Below, piece by piece: positions 46,271 through 54,083 of a stretch of 58,590 nucleotides of DNA. The notes under the pieces are model-generated. The model was not told the DNA's origin. It saw only the letters and a list, made by a program, of their open reading frames with translations, and ran no database searches. The first letter of the stretch is position 1. Each line of letters begins with the position of its first letter. The translations under genes were made by a program, and so were the position numbers. The stretch comes from Lachnospiraceae bacterium (lineage in GTDB: Bacteria > Bacillota > Clostridia > Lachnospirales > Lachnospiraceae), in contig JAEEIN010000178.1 in assembly GCA_016281385.1 (NCBI GenBank), positions 1-58,590 on the forward strand, written 5' to 3'.

Positions 46271-46534
46271 TCATTCTCCGAGACCGCTCTCGACAAGGGC
46301 CACAAGCCTCTCTAAAGCCTCCGCTTCGTCCTCGCCTTCACATACGAATTCAATTTCATCACCACATTTTACGGTTGCACCCAAAACGCTTAGTACACTT
46401 TTGGCGTTAGCCGTATTCTCCCTATAAGTAAATGTGATTAGTGATTTAAATTGCATTGCTTCCTTGCATAGGATACCTGCGGGACGTAGCTCGAGTCCGG
46501 TGGGGTTCTTGATTGTAACTTTCTGACTGACCAT
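46271..46534 (-). CDS. HPr-family protein without catalytic histidine (Crh-like)
   Basis: This 87-residue protein has the HPr fold, but the active-site motif, normally GLHARPA, reads GLELRPA: position 15 is Glu (GAG), not His. The regulatory site NAKSVLSVLG keeps Ser at exactly position 46. Bacillus Crh has the same pattern (residue 15 not His, Ser46 kept): it cannot pass phosphate to sugar permeases, but Ser46-phosphorylated Crh is a co-regulator of CcpA. I therefore infer a regulatory, Crh-like role. GGAGGT precedes the ATG, and a promoter and palindrome lie upstream. The protein could also be a diverged HPr of unrelated use. Confidence 0.85.
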   Translation of the reverse strand: MVSQKVTIKNPTGLELRPAGILCKEAMQFKSLITFTYRENTANAKSVLSVLGATVKCGDEIEFVCEGEDEAEALERLVALVESGLGE

Positions 46535-46557
46535 TTGAGGTTACCTCCAAAAATACA

Positions 46558-46573
46558 GCGCAAACTTTTGCGC
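46558..46573. promoter_or_regulatory. Palindrome at the start of the HPr-like transcript
   Basis: GCGCAAACTTTTGCGC has 7-bp arms around a 2-base centre. It begins just downstream of the -10 box, where a repressor could bind or an RNA hairpin form. It does not match the CcpA site consensus. Confidence 0.45.
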
Positions 46574-46579
46574 ATAAAT

Positions 46580-46608
46580 ACTATATCATCTTTTAGTGGA
46601 GTAAACAA
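46580..46608 (-). promoter_or_regulatory. Promoter of the HPr-like gene
   Basis: On the minus strand TTGTTT (46603-46608) and TATAGT (46580-46585) are 17 bases apart, with a start expected near 46573. Confidence 0.6.
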
Positions 46609-46631
46609 GAGCAAAATCCCATGAGCGGATT

Positions 46632-48770
46632 CTAGCGTCTTCTGTCGTTTCTTCCCTTGTAATAGATCTCTTTTTCCTTGTACATCAAAGCATCGGCGGT
46701 TTCTTTCAGCTTTTCTTTGTCCGCATGAGGATCTTCATTGTAAACCGCACCTACGGAAGCGCTGATACCCGATGAATCCAGCAGCAGGCGGAGTTTATTG
46801 ACAAGAGCATCGAATTCCGCTCTGTCGTCCGTTATGGCGTAAGCTGCGAACTCATCTCCTCCGAGACGATAAACGTTGCTGTCGCCAAATACGTTGACCA
46901 GACACGAAGCCATCTTAACGATATGGGCATCACCTGCCTCGTGACCGAGGGTGTCGTTGATATGCTTAAGTCCGTTTAAATCGCACATGACGAAACCGAA
47001 GGGAACGATGCCTTCGCTTTCTTCTTCGAAACGCTTCATAAGGCGGTGGTTACCCACACCCGTGAGAGAATCCATGAAGCTCATGCGCTCAAGGTTTCTT
47101 CTTTCATCCCTTTGAACAAGAAGCTGGGAGATGAAATAGGAAAGAAGCCAGATGATGTCTGCGATCTCGTTACACTTTTCTTCCGGTGCGTCATCCACAC
47201 CGAATATGCCGCTGAGTTCACCGTTACATTGCAGCGGGCCGACGACGGTATTCATTATGTTGAACTTCTTAAGGGTATCGTAAAGAAGCGGATTGGCCTT
47301 TCTGGTTTCTTCGGAGCGGAAGAGGGTCATATGGTGGTCTTCCATGAACACGGGATAAAGTACATCTATAAGCCCGTGATAAGGAATATCTTTTCCGACA
47401 TCTTCACTCGGAATGGCCACACCGGGACGGAACCAGTTGTAGGAATTGTGGAAAAAGCCGTTGTGGCTGTTTTCGAAAATATACACGTGATCGGCATTGT
47501 ATTCTGTTCCGAAGTGCTTCATGATGGCTCTGATGCCTTCCTCGGGATCGGAAGAAGAAGCTGCATAATGAAGCATCTTGTTTATGAAGCGGTCTCTGTT
47601 GATGGCGATCTGCTCGTGGGAGTATCCGCGGATGCTGGAAAGAGCCATCAGGAAAAAGAAGATGCATATGCCGACTCTTGAGAAGGTTCCTCTTCCGGTA
47701 ATGCTTCTTACTCCGCAAAGATAAACGATGATATCGATGATGCTGCCTGCAAGAAGAACGGAAAAGCCGGCATAGAAAAGGTCCAGGGAATGCTGTACGG
47801 CGTTCTTTTTACGGTATTTATAATCCGAACAGAGCATCATGACAGTCAGCACGGCCATGGCGACATAGTATACAACGACGGGAGCCACAAGCCAGGCCAT
47901 GTCTATATCGAAGGCAAAGCGTGCTGTTGCAACGAAGAGCAGCTCTACGGCAGTAAAGATCGATGCAAGATTGACAAAAACTTTGCGTTGCTCTGTGGTT
48001 ATAGAGTATATGAAGAAAAAGAAGGGCAGAAGCCAGATGTGCATGCAGACATGGTCCACTATCCGGCAAAAAGTCAGATTGCCCATGATCAGGCGCAAAA
48101 AGCCTGTATCGTTAGCCAGCCAAAGGCCCACGATCAGTGCCATGAGACCCAGAGCGAAGGTTCCGTCGGAGGCTTTTTTTCTTACAACGAGCTTAAGCAT
48201 CAGAAGGATCAGGCCCATTACAAAGATCGCTATGGAAACGATGAAGGGCAGGAGCATACCTCCTGCAAAACGGGCCCGGAAATCCTGGGCGCGTTCAATG
48301 GTCATCATTCGTATGCGGCCGCTCTTGTGATTGTCAAAAACGGAAGAGATATCGATGCGGATGACCTTTCCGACATCATCGGGACAGAGATTTGCTGTGA
48401 TATAAGCATTTCCGTAGCCGTAGCCCGTCAGGTTCTTCTTTGCGGTGTAGCTGTCTTTCAGAACCCCGTCCACAAATATGGAATAATTGATGTTAAATGC
48501 TATGAAACACAGTTCTTCATTGTAAGAGATCTTGTCGGGAAGTGTCTTGGTAAGGATCATGTGACCGCCGTAATCGCCGACGACCAGGTCGTCGATATCC
48601 ACAACATCGCCGTTGTCAACGGTCCAGTCTTCGGTAAAATCCACACGTTTATAAGACGAGTTGAAATAGAACACATTGCTTAAAAGCAAAAGTGCTATCG
48701 CAATCATCGCAAAAAAGAGAAACAGGTGTACATTGTTGACAGGCTGTTCTTTGCTGCTGTTATTTATCAC
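46632..48770 (-). CDS. Membrane diguanylate cyclase with extracellular sensor and seven-helix region
   Basis: This 712-residue protein has an N-terminal membrane helix (about residues 12-32) and an extracellular sensor-like domain of about 130 residues. About seven or eight helices follow (165-385, 7TM-DISM-like), then a GAF-like region (about 410-535) and a C-terminal GGDEF domain with the intact motif RLGGDEFAAY near residue 635. It should make c-di-GMP, which usually favours sessile over motile life. No RxxD inhibitory site is visible before the motif. The start is a GTG (48770). It lies upstream of the HPr-like gene on the same strand, without a clear terminator between them. Confidence 0.87.
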   Translation of the reverse strand: MINNSSKEQPVNNVHLFLFFAMIAIALLLLSNVFYFNSSYKRVDFTEDWTVDNGDVVDIDDLVVGDYGGHMILTKTLPDKISYNEELCFIAFNINYSIFVDGVLKDSYTAKKNLTGYGYGNAYITANLCPDDVGKVIRIDISSVFDNHKSGRIRMMTIERAQDFRARFAGGMLLPFIVSIAIFVMGLILLMLKLVVRKKASDGTFALGLMALIVGLWLANDTGFLRLIMGNLTFCRIVDHVCMHIWLLPFFFFIYSITTEQRKVFVNLASIFTAVELLFVATARFAFDIDMAWLVAPVVVYYVAMAVLTVMMLCSDYKYRKKNAVQHSLDLFYAGFSVLLAGSIIDIIVYLCGVRSITGRGTFSRVGICIFFFLMALSSIRGYSHEQIAINRDRFINKMLHYAASSSDPEEGIRAIMKHFGTEYNADHVYIFENSHNGFFHNSYNWFRPGVAIPSEDVGKDIPYHGLIDVLYPVFMEDHHMTLFRSEETRKANPLLYDTLKKFNIMNTVVGPLQCNGELSGIFGVDDAPEEKCNEIADIIWLLSYFISQLLVQRDERRNLERMSFMDSLTGVGNHRLMKRFEEESEGIVPFGFVMCDLNGLKHINDTLGHEAGDAHIVKMASCLVNVFGDSNVYRLGGDEFAAYAITDDRAEFDALVNKLRLLLDSSGISASVGAVYNEDPHADKEKLKETADALMYKEKEIYYKGRNDRRR

Positions 48771-48894
48771 AATACAAAATCCCCTTAAAGCGCCGACTAT
48801 CAGGCTATACTAATTTACAATACGGGAATTTGCGATTAATTAAAGATTTCGCGAAAATCAACATTTTAGCGAAATATATGAGATAAGTTCCTGT

Positions 48895-48923
48895 TTGCGC
48901 AGAATGCGCCCCCGCGCTATAAT
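48895..48923 (+). promoter_or_regulatory. Promoter of the Gpi18-like gene
   Basis: TTGCGC and TATAAT are 17 bases apart, 35 bases before the ATG. The 188-base divergent gap also holds TTTCGCGAAA (48847-48856) and the similar TTTAGCGAAA just after it, a possible operator pair. Confidence 0.6.
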
Positions 48924-48958
48924 CAAAGAAGCAAAAACCAAAAGGGACGGGGAAACCT

Positions 48959-50149
48959 ATGTGTAAATTTGAAAAGAAATTCGTTGAGTTCATAGAAAAG
49001 AATCTTAAGATCATAGTCATGATCCTTGCGGGCATTCTGGGGCTTGTGATCCGCTTCAGCTTATTTAAGGTTGAAAGCCCGGATTACAGGGATTTTCTTG
49101 AGCAGTGGTTCTACGAGATCAAAGGAAACGGAGGCCTTAAGGGCCTCGGCATTTCCGTGGGAAACTACAACTTCCTTTACCAGACTCTCATTGCGATACT
49201 TACTCTTTTCCCCATCAAGTGCCTTTATTCTTACAAGATCCTTTCCGTGATCTTTGACATGACACTTGCATTTGCGGTGTGGACCTATGTAAAAAATATC
49301 TTCTGCGAGGGCAAAAACGACTGGCGCGCGATCTTTGCCTGGGCCCTCGTGTGGTTTACTCCCACGGTCTTTTTAAACTCCGCCGCATGGAGCCAGTGCG
49401 ATTCCATCTACACAACCTTCATCGTACTCACGCTCTATTATCTGCAAAAAGAAACCGACTATTCATATCAGAAAGCCTTTATCCTTTACGGACTTGCCCT
49501 TTCCTTTAAACTTCAGGCTGTCTTTTTCCTTCCCTTCCTTCTTTTCTACTGGATGAAGAAGAAGGAATTCAGCCTCCTTAATTTTCTTATAAGCCCCGTG
49601 ATGCTTGTCATCACCGGCCTTCCCTGCCTTGTCATGGGCAGACCTGTTTCACAGCTCTTTACCCTTTACAAGGGCCAGGTAACGGATTATTCAGCGAGGC
49701 TTTCCTACAGCTACCCGGGTATCTGGCAGATCTTTTACGAGCCTGCCAATTACGACGTATATATAAATTATCGCATGGCAGCAGTGATCCTTGCAGTTGC
49801 AGCAATGGCGGGCATGATGATCTGCTGGCTGGTAACAAAGAAGGAACTCACCGCGAAGAACACCCTCTACATGGCCTTCCTTCTCGTTTTTACGGCGGTC
49901 ATGTTCCTTCCCGCAATGCACGAGAGATATGATTACATCTACGTGATCCTCGGAATGATGATCGTTATCCTCAACAAAAAGACTGCCCCCCTCTTCGCCG
50001 GCCTCTGCCTCCTGGATCTCGTCACCTACAGCGGCTACATCAACGAATACTGGAGCCACTTCAATATGACAGCGGTGCTGATCATGGCGGTGGCAAATGT
50101 GGCTATATACGGGGGTTATGTGGGGATGCTGAATAAAGATATGGAATAA
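48959..50149 (+). CDS. Gpi18-like membrane glycosyltransferase
   Basis: This 396-residue protein has about ten membrane helices. The extracytoplasmic loop after helix 1 (PDYRDFLEQWFYEI) carries the acidic residues expected in GT-C enzymes, and SAAWSQCDSIYT matches the Gpi18/mannosyltransferase-like family (COG5542). Such enzymes use a lipid-linked sugar to glycosylate something outside the cell. The acceptor is unknown. GGGACGGGG precedes the ATG, and a terminator follows. It is transcribed alone. Confidence 0.78.
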   Translation: MCKFEKKFVEFIEKNLKIIVMILAGILGLVIRFSLFKVESPDYRDFLEQWFYEIKGNGGLKGLGISVGNYNFLYQTLIAILTLFPIKCLYSYKILSVIFDMTLAFAVWTYVKNIFCEGKNDWRAIFAWALVWFTPTVFLNSAAWSQCDSIYTTFIVLTLYYLQKETDYSYQKAFILYGLALSFKLQAVFFLPFLLFYWMKKKEFSLLNFLISPVMLVITGLPCLVMGRPVSQLFTLYKGQVTDYSARLSYSYPGIWQIFYEPANYDVYINYRMAAVILAVAAMAGMMICWLVTKKELTAKNTLYMAFLLVFTAVMFLPAMHERYDYIYVILGMMIVILNKKTAPLFAGLCLLDLVTYSGYINEYWSHFNMTAVLIMAVANVAIYGGYVGMLNKDME

Positions 50150-50151
50150 AG

Positions 50152-50187
50152 AAAAGGCTGTCTGCGATTGCAGACAGCCTTTTTTGA
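50152..50187. terminator. Bidirectional terminator between convergent genes
   Basis: A 14-bp perfect stem (AAAAGGCTGTCTGC with GCAGACAGCCTTTT) around a 4-base loop, with T-runs on both strands. It serves the Gpi18-like gene and the lipid kinase gene. Confidence 0.93.
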
Positions 50188-50190
50188 TTT

Positions 50191-51042
50191 CTAAACTGTA
50201 ACTCTGTATTCTGTAACGTCTTTTATTGTCTCCCCATCGATCTGCAGCGCACAGGGCTTGTCGAAGGAAACCGTGATGTCCTTGCCGGTCATGATCTTTA
50301 CGACCTTGTCTTTCTTGATGTGTTCGCCCTTGAAGATGGAGGGGAAGACGATGAGGGCCTTGAGGGCTGTTTTGCAGCAGTAGGTCATGACGGAAACTGT
50401 GCCGGCGGGATCGAGGCGATCCTGAGCGGGAGTGGGGAACATTCCGCCGCCGTAGCATTTGCCCTTCATTGTGGGAGCAAGCCAGCAGTTTTTGAAGACC
50501 TCTGTGCGGCCATCGACTGTGACGGTTGCGGTGCGATGCTTGAAGTGGAAGAGGATTCCCTTGATGGCGATGGAAGTGTAGTCCACGGGTTTGTCGGACT
50601 TGGCGCGTTCCTCGTCGCCCTTTTCGCAGCAATATCCGTCAATTCCGAAACCGACACCGTTTAAGAAGAGGTACTTTTTGCCCTTTACCGTAACGGTGGG
50701 AAGCTTCACGAGATACTTGGAAATGTCTTCAATCACCTGCTCGTGTTCAAGCCCCAGATCGTTTAAGAAGTCATTTCCGGTTCCGCCCGCGTAAAAAGAA
50801 AGCGGATGCTGTCTGGTTTCTTCACTTGTGTGATTGATATAGTAGTTAAGGGTTCCGTCACCGCCAACGAGAAGGATCTTCTCATCTGAGGGAACGGCCC
50901 TGACATATTCGTCAAAATCCGAAACGGCAGTCATGTCGTCGTATTCGATCTCTGCACCTTCAAGGTGCTTTGCTACGTTCTTGGCGCTTTCAAGGCCCGA
51001 ATTGCTGCAGGCCTTGGGGTTATAAAGTACATGGTATTTCAT
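50191..51042 (-). CDS. Diacylglycerol kinase-family lipid kinase
   Basis: This 283-residue protein is a DagK/YegS-type lipid kinase, which phosphorylates diacylglycerol to phosphatidic acid. It has VGGDGTLNYY (about residues 59-68), GGTGNDFLND (about 86-95) and a C-terminal beta-sandwich (ALQIDGETI). I start at the ATG giving MKYHVLYNPKA; longer starts at 51060 and 51075 add residues not seen in the family. It overlaps the acyltransferase gene by 23 bases, so the two are co-translated. Both make phosphatidic acid, by different routes, a coherent lipid-supply pair. Confidence 0.87.
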   Translation of the reverse strand: MKYHVLYNPKACSNSGLESAKNVAKHLEGAEIEYDDMTAVSDFDEYVRAVPSDEKILLVGGDGTLNYYINHTSEETRQHPLSFYAGGTGNDFLNDLGLEHEQVIEDISKYLVKLPTVTVKGKKYLFLNGVGFGIDGYCCEKGDEERAKSDKPVDYTSIAIKGILFHFKHRTATVTVDGRTEVFKNCWLAPTMKGKCYGGGMFPTPAQDRLDPAGTVSVMTYCCKTALKALIVFPSIFKGEHIKKDKVVKIMTGKDITVSFDKPCALQIDGETIKDVTEYRVTV

Positions 51043-51787
51043 CTGAATTCTCACTTTCATATAACTTTTTCTCAAGACTGTCCTTTACCCGCTCGCCGAT
51101 GAGGGTGGTGCGGTTGCTGCTTATGAACTCCGGAGGTATCACGTCCACCACATCGATGAACACTTCCGTTTTTCTTAAAGGAAAGTTCCTGTGTATATCG
51201 ATCGTTCCCTTTGTGGCAACCACGACGATGGGAACACCCGTATTCTTTGCAACATAGAAAATGCCATTATGGAAGGGAAGGAGCTTATCCCCGGATCCCC
51301 TTGTTCCTTCGGGGTAGATCCCGACGCAGCACTCGTCGTTCTTGATCAGATTCTCACATTTCGTAAGTGTCTTTACCGCATTGGCCGGATTCTTCCGATC
51401 AATGGCATAAAAACAACACTTCCGTATCAGCCTTCCGTAGAAGGGGATGTGGAAGTTTTCTTCTTTTGACACAAATGCCACATCGTATTTTCTGAAAATG
51501 TACCACTGCAGAATGGGGTCGAATTTTGAAGTGTGGTTTCCAACCAGCTCGAAACGCGTGCCCTTCGGGATCATCTCAAGTCCCGACACATTTAAATGAA
51601 TGCGGCCGATGATACATGCGTAGAAAGTGCTTGTATTTAAGAGCCATCGGCAGTAGCGGCTGTTCTTTGTATATTCCTTTTTTGTGTCCACAAAAATACT
51701 GCTTGCCATCATCAAAATCCAGAAAAGTGCGGGACTTAAGATAATGGCAAGGAGTACGCATAGTAAAACTATTGCAATTGTTCTCAT
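51020..51787 (-). CDS. plsC: 1-acylglycerol-3-phosphate acyltransferase
   Basis: PlsC adds the second acyl chain to lysophosphatidic acid, yielding phosphatidic acid at the membrane. The 255-residue protein has an N-terminal membrane helix, the catalytic motif NHTSKFD (about residues 84-90, His85 and Asp90) and the acceptor-binding motif YPEGTRG (about 158-164). It overlaps the lipid kinase gene downstream. A 23-bp palindrome overlaps its likely transcription start, suggesting regulation of lipid synthesis. Confidence 0.9.
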   Translation of the reverse strand: MRTIAIVLLCVLLAIILSPALFWILMMASSIFVDTKKEYTKNSRYCRWLLNTSTFYACIIGRIHLNVSGLEMIPKGTRFELVGNHTSKFDPILQWYIFRKYDVAFVSKEENFHIPFYGRLIRKCCFYAIDRKNPANAVKTLTKCENLIKNDECCVGIYPEGTRGSGDKLLPFHNGIFYVAKNTGVPIVVVATKGTIDIHRNFPLRKTEVFIDVVDVIPPEFISSNRTTLIGERVKDSLEKKLYESENSDEIPCTL

Positions 51788-51812
51788 AGTAGCATAGCCT
51801 TCGATACAATAT

Positions 51813-51846
51813 CAGGTAGTATTGAATACGACCTGCATCTACCATA
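51813..51846 (-). promoter_or_regulatory. Operator-like palindrome next to the plsC -10 box
   Basis: A 23-bp palindrome at 51813-51835 has arms CAGGTAGTATT and AATACGACCTG around a single G, with one mismatch in 11 pairs. On the minus strand it begins five bases after a -10 box TATGGT (51841-51846), so it covers the expected start point. No good -35 box is visible. A repressor site or a leader hairpin would both fit. Confidence 0.55.
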
Positions 51847-51919
51847 ACATATTTCTGACCAAAAGTCACTAAAAATTGTAAAAAAATTTGTAAAAAACGC
51901 AACAGGTCGATAACCGCAC

Positions 51920-51950
51920 AAAAAAAACTCCGGCAGTTTATCTGCCGGAG
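51920..51950 (-). terminator. Terminator of the DUF3048 operon
   Basis: On the minus strand CTCCGGCAG pairs perfectly with CTGCCGGAG around a 5-base loop, followed by eight Us. It lies 15 bases after the DUF3048 gene. Confidence 0.92.
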
Positions 51951-51965
51951 CCTGATTCAACATCT

Positions 51966-53156
51966 TTATTGTATGATCACGCCATCGCCGTCCTGAACGA
52001 TGCAGATCATTGTTTTTCCCTGATTTAAGATTATCTCGTCGCCGTTATCATCGTAATACTTTGTCACGCCAAATTCCCCAACCTTCTTCCAGTTTACATG
52101 AACCGCACTTCCGTGGGTTATGAACCAGCCGTCCTTTGTTGTGTCATGACACCTGTAAATGAGATATGCGCCGTCGGGACGGTACTCTCTGTAGGTGTTC
52201 TGAATGATTATGTTGGAAAAAGAAAGCTGGGTGTTGTTCTGCCCGTCCATGTGGGGAGAACCGTATTCGTATCTGTAGTAAAGGCCGTCCTCTTCGTTGT
52301 AGGTGAAGTAGGGCTGGTCAATGGGGTATGCCTCTGCGAGGCTTACATATGTGGCACTCTTATAACCCTTCACATCCGTGAGGGTGGTGGGATTTCCCTT
52401 TGATGCAAAGGAGAAATGCCCGGGCTGGTAAAGGGATGTGTGTTCAAGAGAATACTTAAGGGCCGAGGCCGCGTTCTTTATATTGTAACCGTTGATATAA
52501 GCTGTCTGATCGTAATCACGGCGTTCGTTGGTGACTCTGTAGAAGTACTTGTCATAAACCGCACCGTTTATGTTGTTTACCTGATCCTCCGAAAGGACTG
52601 CGTCGGCGTACCAGATATTTCCGATGTGGATGAACAACGGATCCCATTCCATTCCCCAGTAAACGAAGTAGTCACGGGCGGAGCGGATGTTTCCTATGCG
52701 TTCAAGGCCTGTCCAGTTGTCGTAAATGGCCATGAGCCTTGTGATCTCATATTCCACGTTACATTCGTAGAGAACTCCTGCCTGTGAAAGGGTGTAATGA
52801 GGAAGGGATACCAGATTGTTGGGAATCATGACCGCTATGGGCCTTGTGCTTCCTGCATCGGCGGGGATCCAGTCGTTTGTAAGATCGCTTCTGACATAAC
52901 CGGTTCCGGGAGCCGGATCGTAAAGGTCGTATTCGGCCTGCATGTTCTTGTTATGCTCCGCTGCGGAATTGGAATCATCGACGATGGGATCGGGTACCAC
53001 GGTCTGGGAAGTTCCGTTTGTATAAGAAAAATCCAGGGAGACCGACGTCTCTGTCGGTTCTTCTGTCGATGTTTCCGAAGAAGCCCAGGGAAGTGCACAT
53101 GCCGCCAGGGATAAAGAAACTGCCGCGATCAGGGCGGTTATCGCTTTCTTTTTCAT
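51966..53156 (-). CDS. DUF3048 lipoprotein (YerB-like)
   Basis: This 396-residue protein has a lipoprotein signal ending LSLAAC, so Cys20 is probably lipidated and the protein held on the outer face of the membrane. A Thr/Ser-rich linker (about 21-75) leads to the DUF3048 domain (IAVMIPNNLVSLPHYTLSQA, IGNIRSARDYFVYW) and its C-terminal partner domain. The molecular function of DUF3048 is unknown. Its start overlaps the glycosyltransferase gene upstream by ATGA, so an extracytoplasmic polysaccharide or wall role is possible. Confidence 0.88.
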   Translation of the reverse strand: MKKKAITALIAAVSLSLAACALPWASSETSTEEPTETSVSLDFSYTNGTSQTVVPDPIVDDSNSAAEHNKNMQAEYDLYDPAPGTGYVRSDLTNDWIPADAGSTRPIAVMIPNNLVSLPHYTLSQAGVLYECNVEYEITRLMAIYDNWTGLERIGNIRSARDYFVYWGMEWDPLFIHIGNIWYADAVLSEDQVNNINGAVYDKYFYRVTNERRDYDQTAYINGYNIKNAASALKYSLEHTSLYQPGHFSFASKGNPTTLTDVKGYKSATYVSLAEAYPIDQPYFTYNEEDGLYYRYEYGSPHMDGQNNTQLSFSNIIIQNTYREYRPDGAYLIYRCHDTTKDGWFITHGSAVHVNWKKVGEFGVTKYYDDNGDEIILNQGKTMICIVQDGDGVIIQ

Positions 53157-53959
53157 ATTCTGCCTTCTTTCTTCTCGACTTCACGGCCTTCCTTGATACC
53201 GCTTCGGATAAGCTTAATTGCCTGCTTGGGAGGGATCGCTTGGCACATCTCGGCCTTATGTTTAAGGATAAAGCGAACTCCCAGAGGATATGCCAGCTTA
53301 CCGTATAAAAAGTGATATAAGACACCTCTGTCGAAAAAGAATTTTTTCGTATAACCCTTGAACCATGTGGATTCTCTCGGTACCTCTCGGCCAATGAGAA
53401 CAGGGGACTTAAAGAGTTTAAGACCGTTCTTTAAGCAGTCGACGATAAAGAGGGAATCCTCACCGCAGGAATACCGTGCCCCTCCGCCGAAGAGAGTGGA
53501 AAATTTCACTCCGCTTCTTTTTACGGCGTCGCGCTTTATGGCAAGGCTGTAGGTGGGGTAACGTCCGCTGGCCCTCATGGTAACGGGACCGAAAGTGTCG
53601 GTGTGATAGGTCCGCCTTGAAGGATCCACATCCACGTTAAAGAAGATACCGTCAGCTTCGGGATGGGCATTGAATTCCGCGAGGATCAGATTCTCGTAAC
53701 CGGCTTCGTAAACGATATCATCGTCGGAAAAAAGAAGGATATCGCCGTGGGCCTCGGAAAGGGCCGTGTTCCTGCTTGTTCCGACACCTCTGTCGGTGCA
53801 GGAAAACACGCGGACATTGCCGTAACCGGGGGACGGGATCTCGCAGTAGGAATCGCAGTCGCACTGGTTGATCAGAACCGCGTCGCCGGTCACTCCCATG
53901 GTCTTTATTAAACTGTCCGGATCCGCCTTTAATGCGGATATCAAAAGTTCAAGTCTCAT
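53153..53959 (-). CDS. GT-A fold glycosyltransferase (family 2-like)
   Basis: This 268-residue cytoplasmic enzyme resembles family 2 glycosyltransferases. It has a short N-terminal nucleotide-binding region, a TSRNTALSEAHGDILLFSDDD segment carrying the metal-binding aspartates, and a conserved GGARYSCGEDSLF region where the catalytic base is expected. The C-terminal helices are basic. Donor and acceptor are unknown. It overlaps the DUF3048 lipoprotein gene by four bases. Its promoter would lie in the 124-base divergent gap before the next operon. Confidence 0.8.
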   Translation of the reverse strand: MRLELLISALKADPDSLIKTMGVTGDAVLINQCDCDSYCEIPSPGYGNVRVFSCTDRGVGTSRNTALSEAHGDILLFSDDDIVYEAGYENLILAEFNAHPEADGIFFNVDVDPSRRTYHTDTFGPVTMRASGRYPTYSLAIKRDAVKRSGVKFSTLFGGGARYSCGEDSLFIVDCLKNGLKLFKSPVLIGREVPRESTWFKGYTKKFFFDRGVLYHFLYGKLAYPLGVRFILKHKAEMCQAIPPKQAIKLIRSGIKEGREVEKKEGRI

Positions 53960-54016
53960 ACCAGAAATTATAGAGAAACCTTAATAAAAAAACAAGATGT
54001 GCTAATCCCGTAAACA

Positions 54017-54025
54017 TGGTATAAT
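54017..54025 (+). promoter_or_regulatory. Extended -10 promoter of the glycosyltransferase operon
   Basis: TGGTATAAT is an extended -10 element; no good -35 is visible at the right distance. It lies 58 bases before the ATG at 54084. Confidence 0.55.
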
Positions 54026-54083
54026 CAAATAGATTATGGGGACGTGCGCCCATTTGGGATGCTGACCCGATTTTGGAGGAAGT

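Noticed and set aside
47790-48683. 297-codon open frame on the plus strand
   Set aside because: Lies opposite the diguanylate cyclase membrane region; no protein-like pattern.
49691-50632. 313-codon open frame on the minus strand
   Set aside because: Crosses the terminator at 50152-50187 and covers two well-supported genes; His/Arg-rich composition typical of a shadow.
51813-51835. FapR or FabT operator
   Set aside because: The palindrome does not match either consensus as I know it, so no regulator is named.
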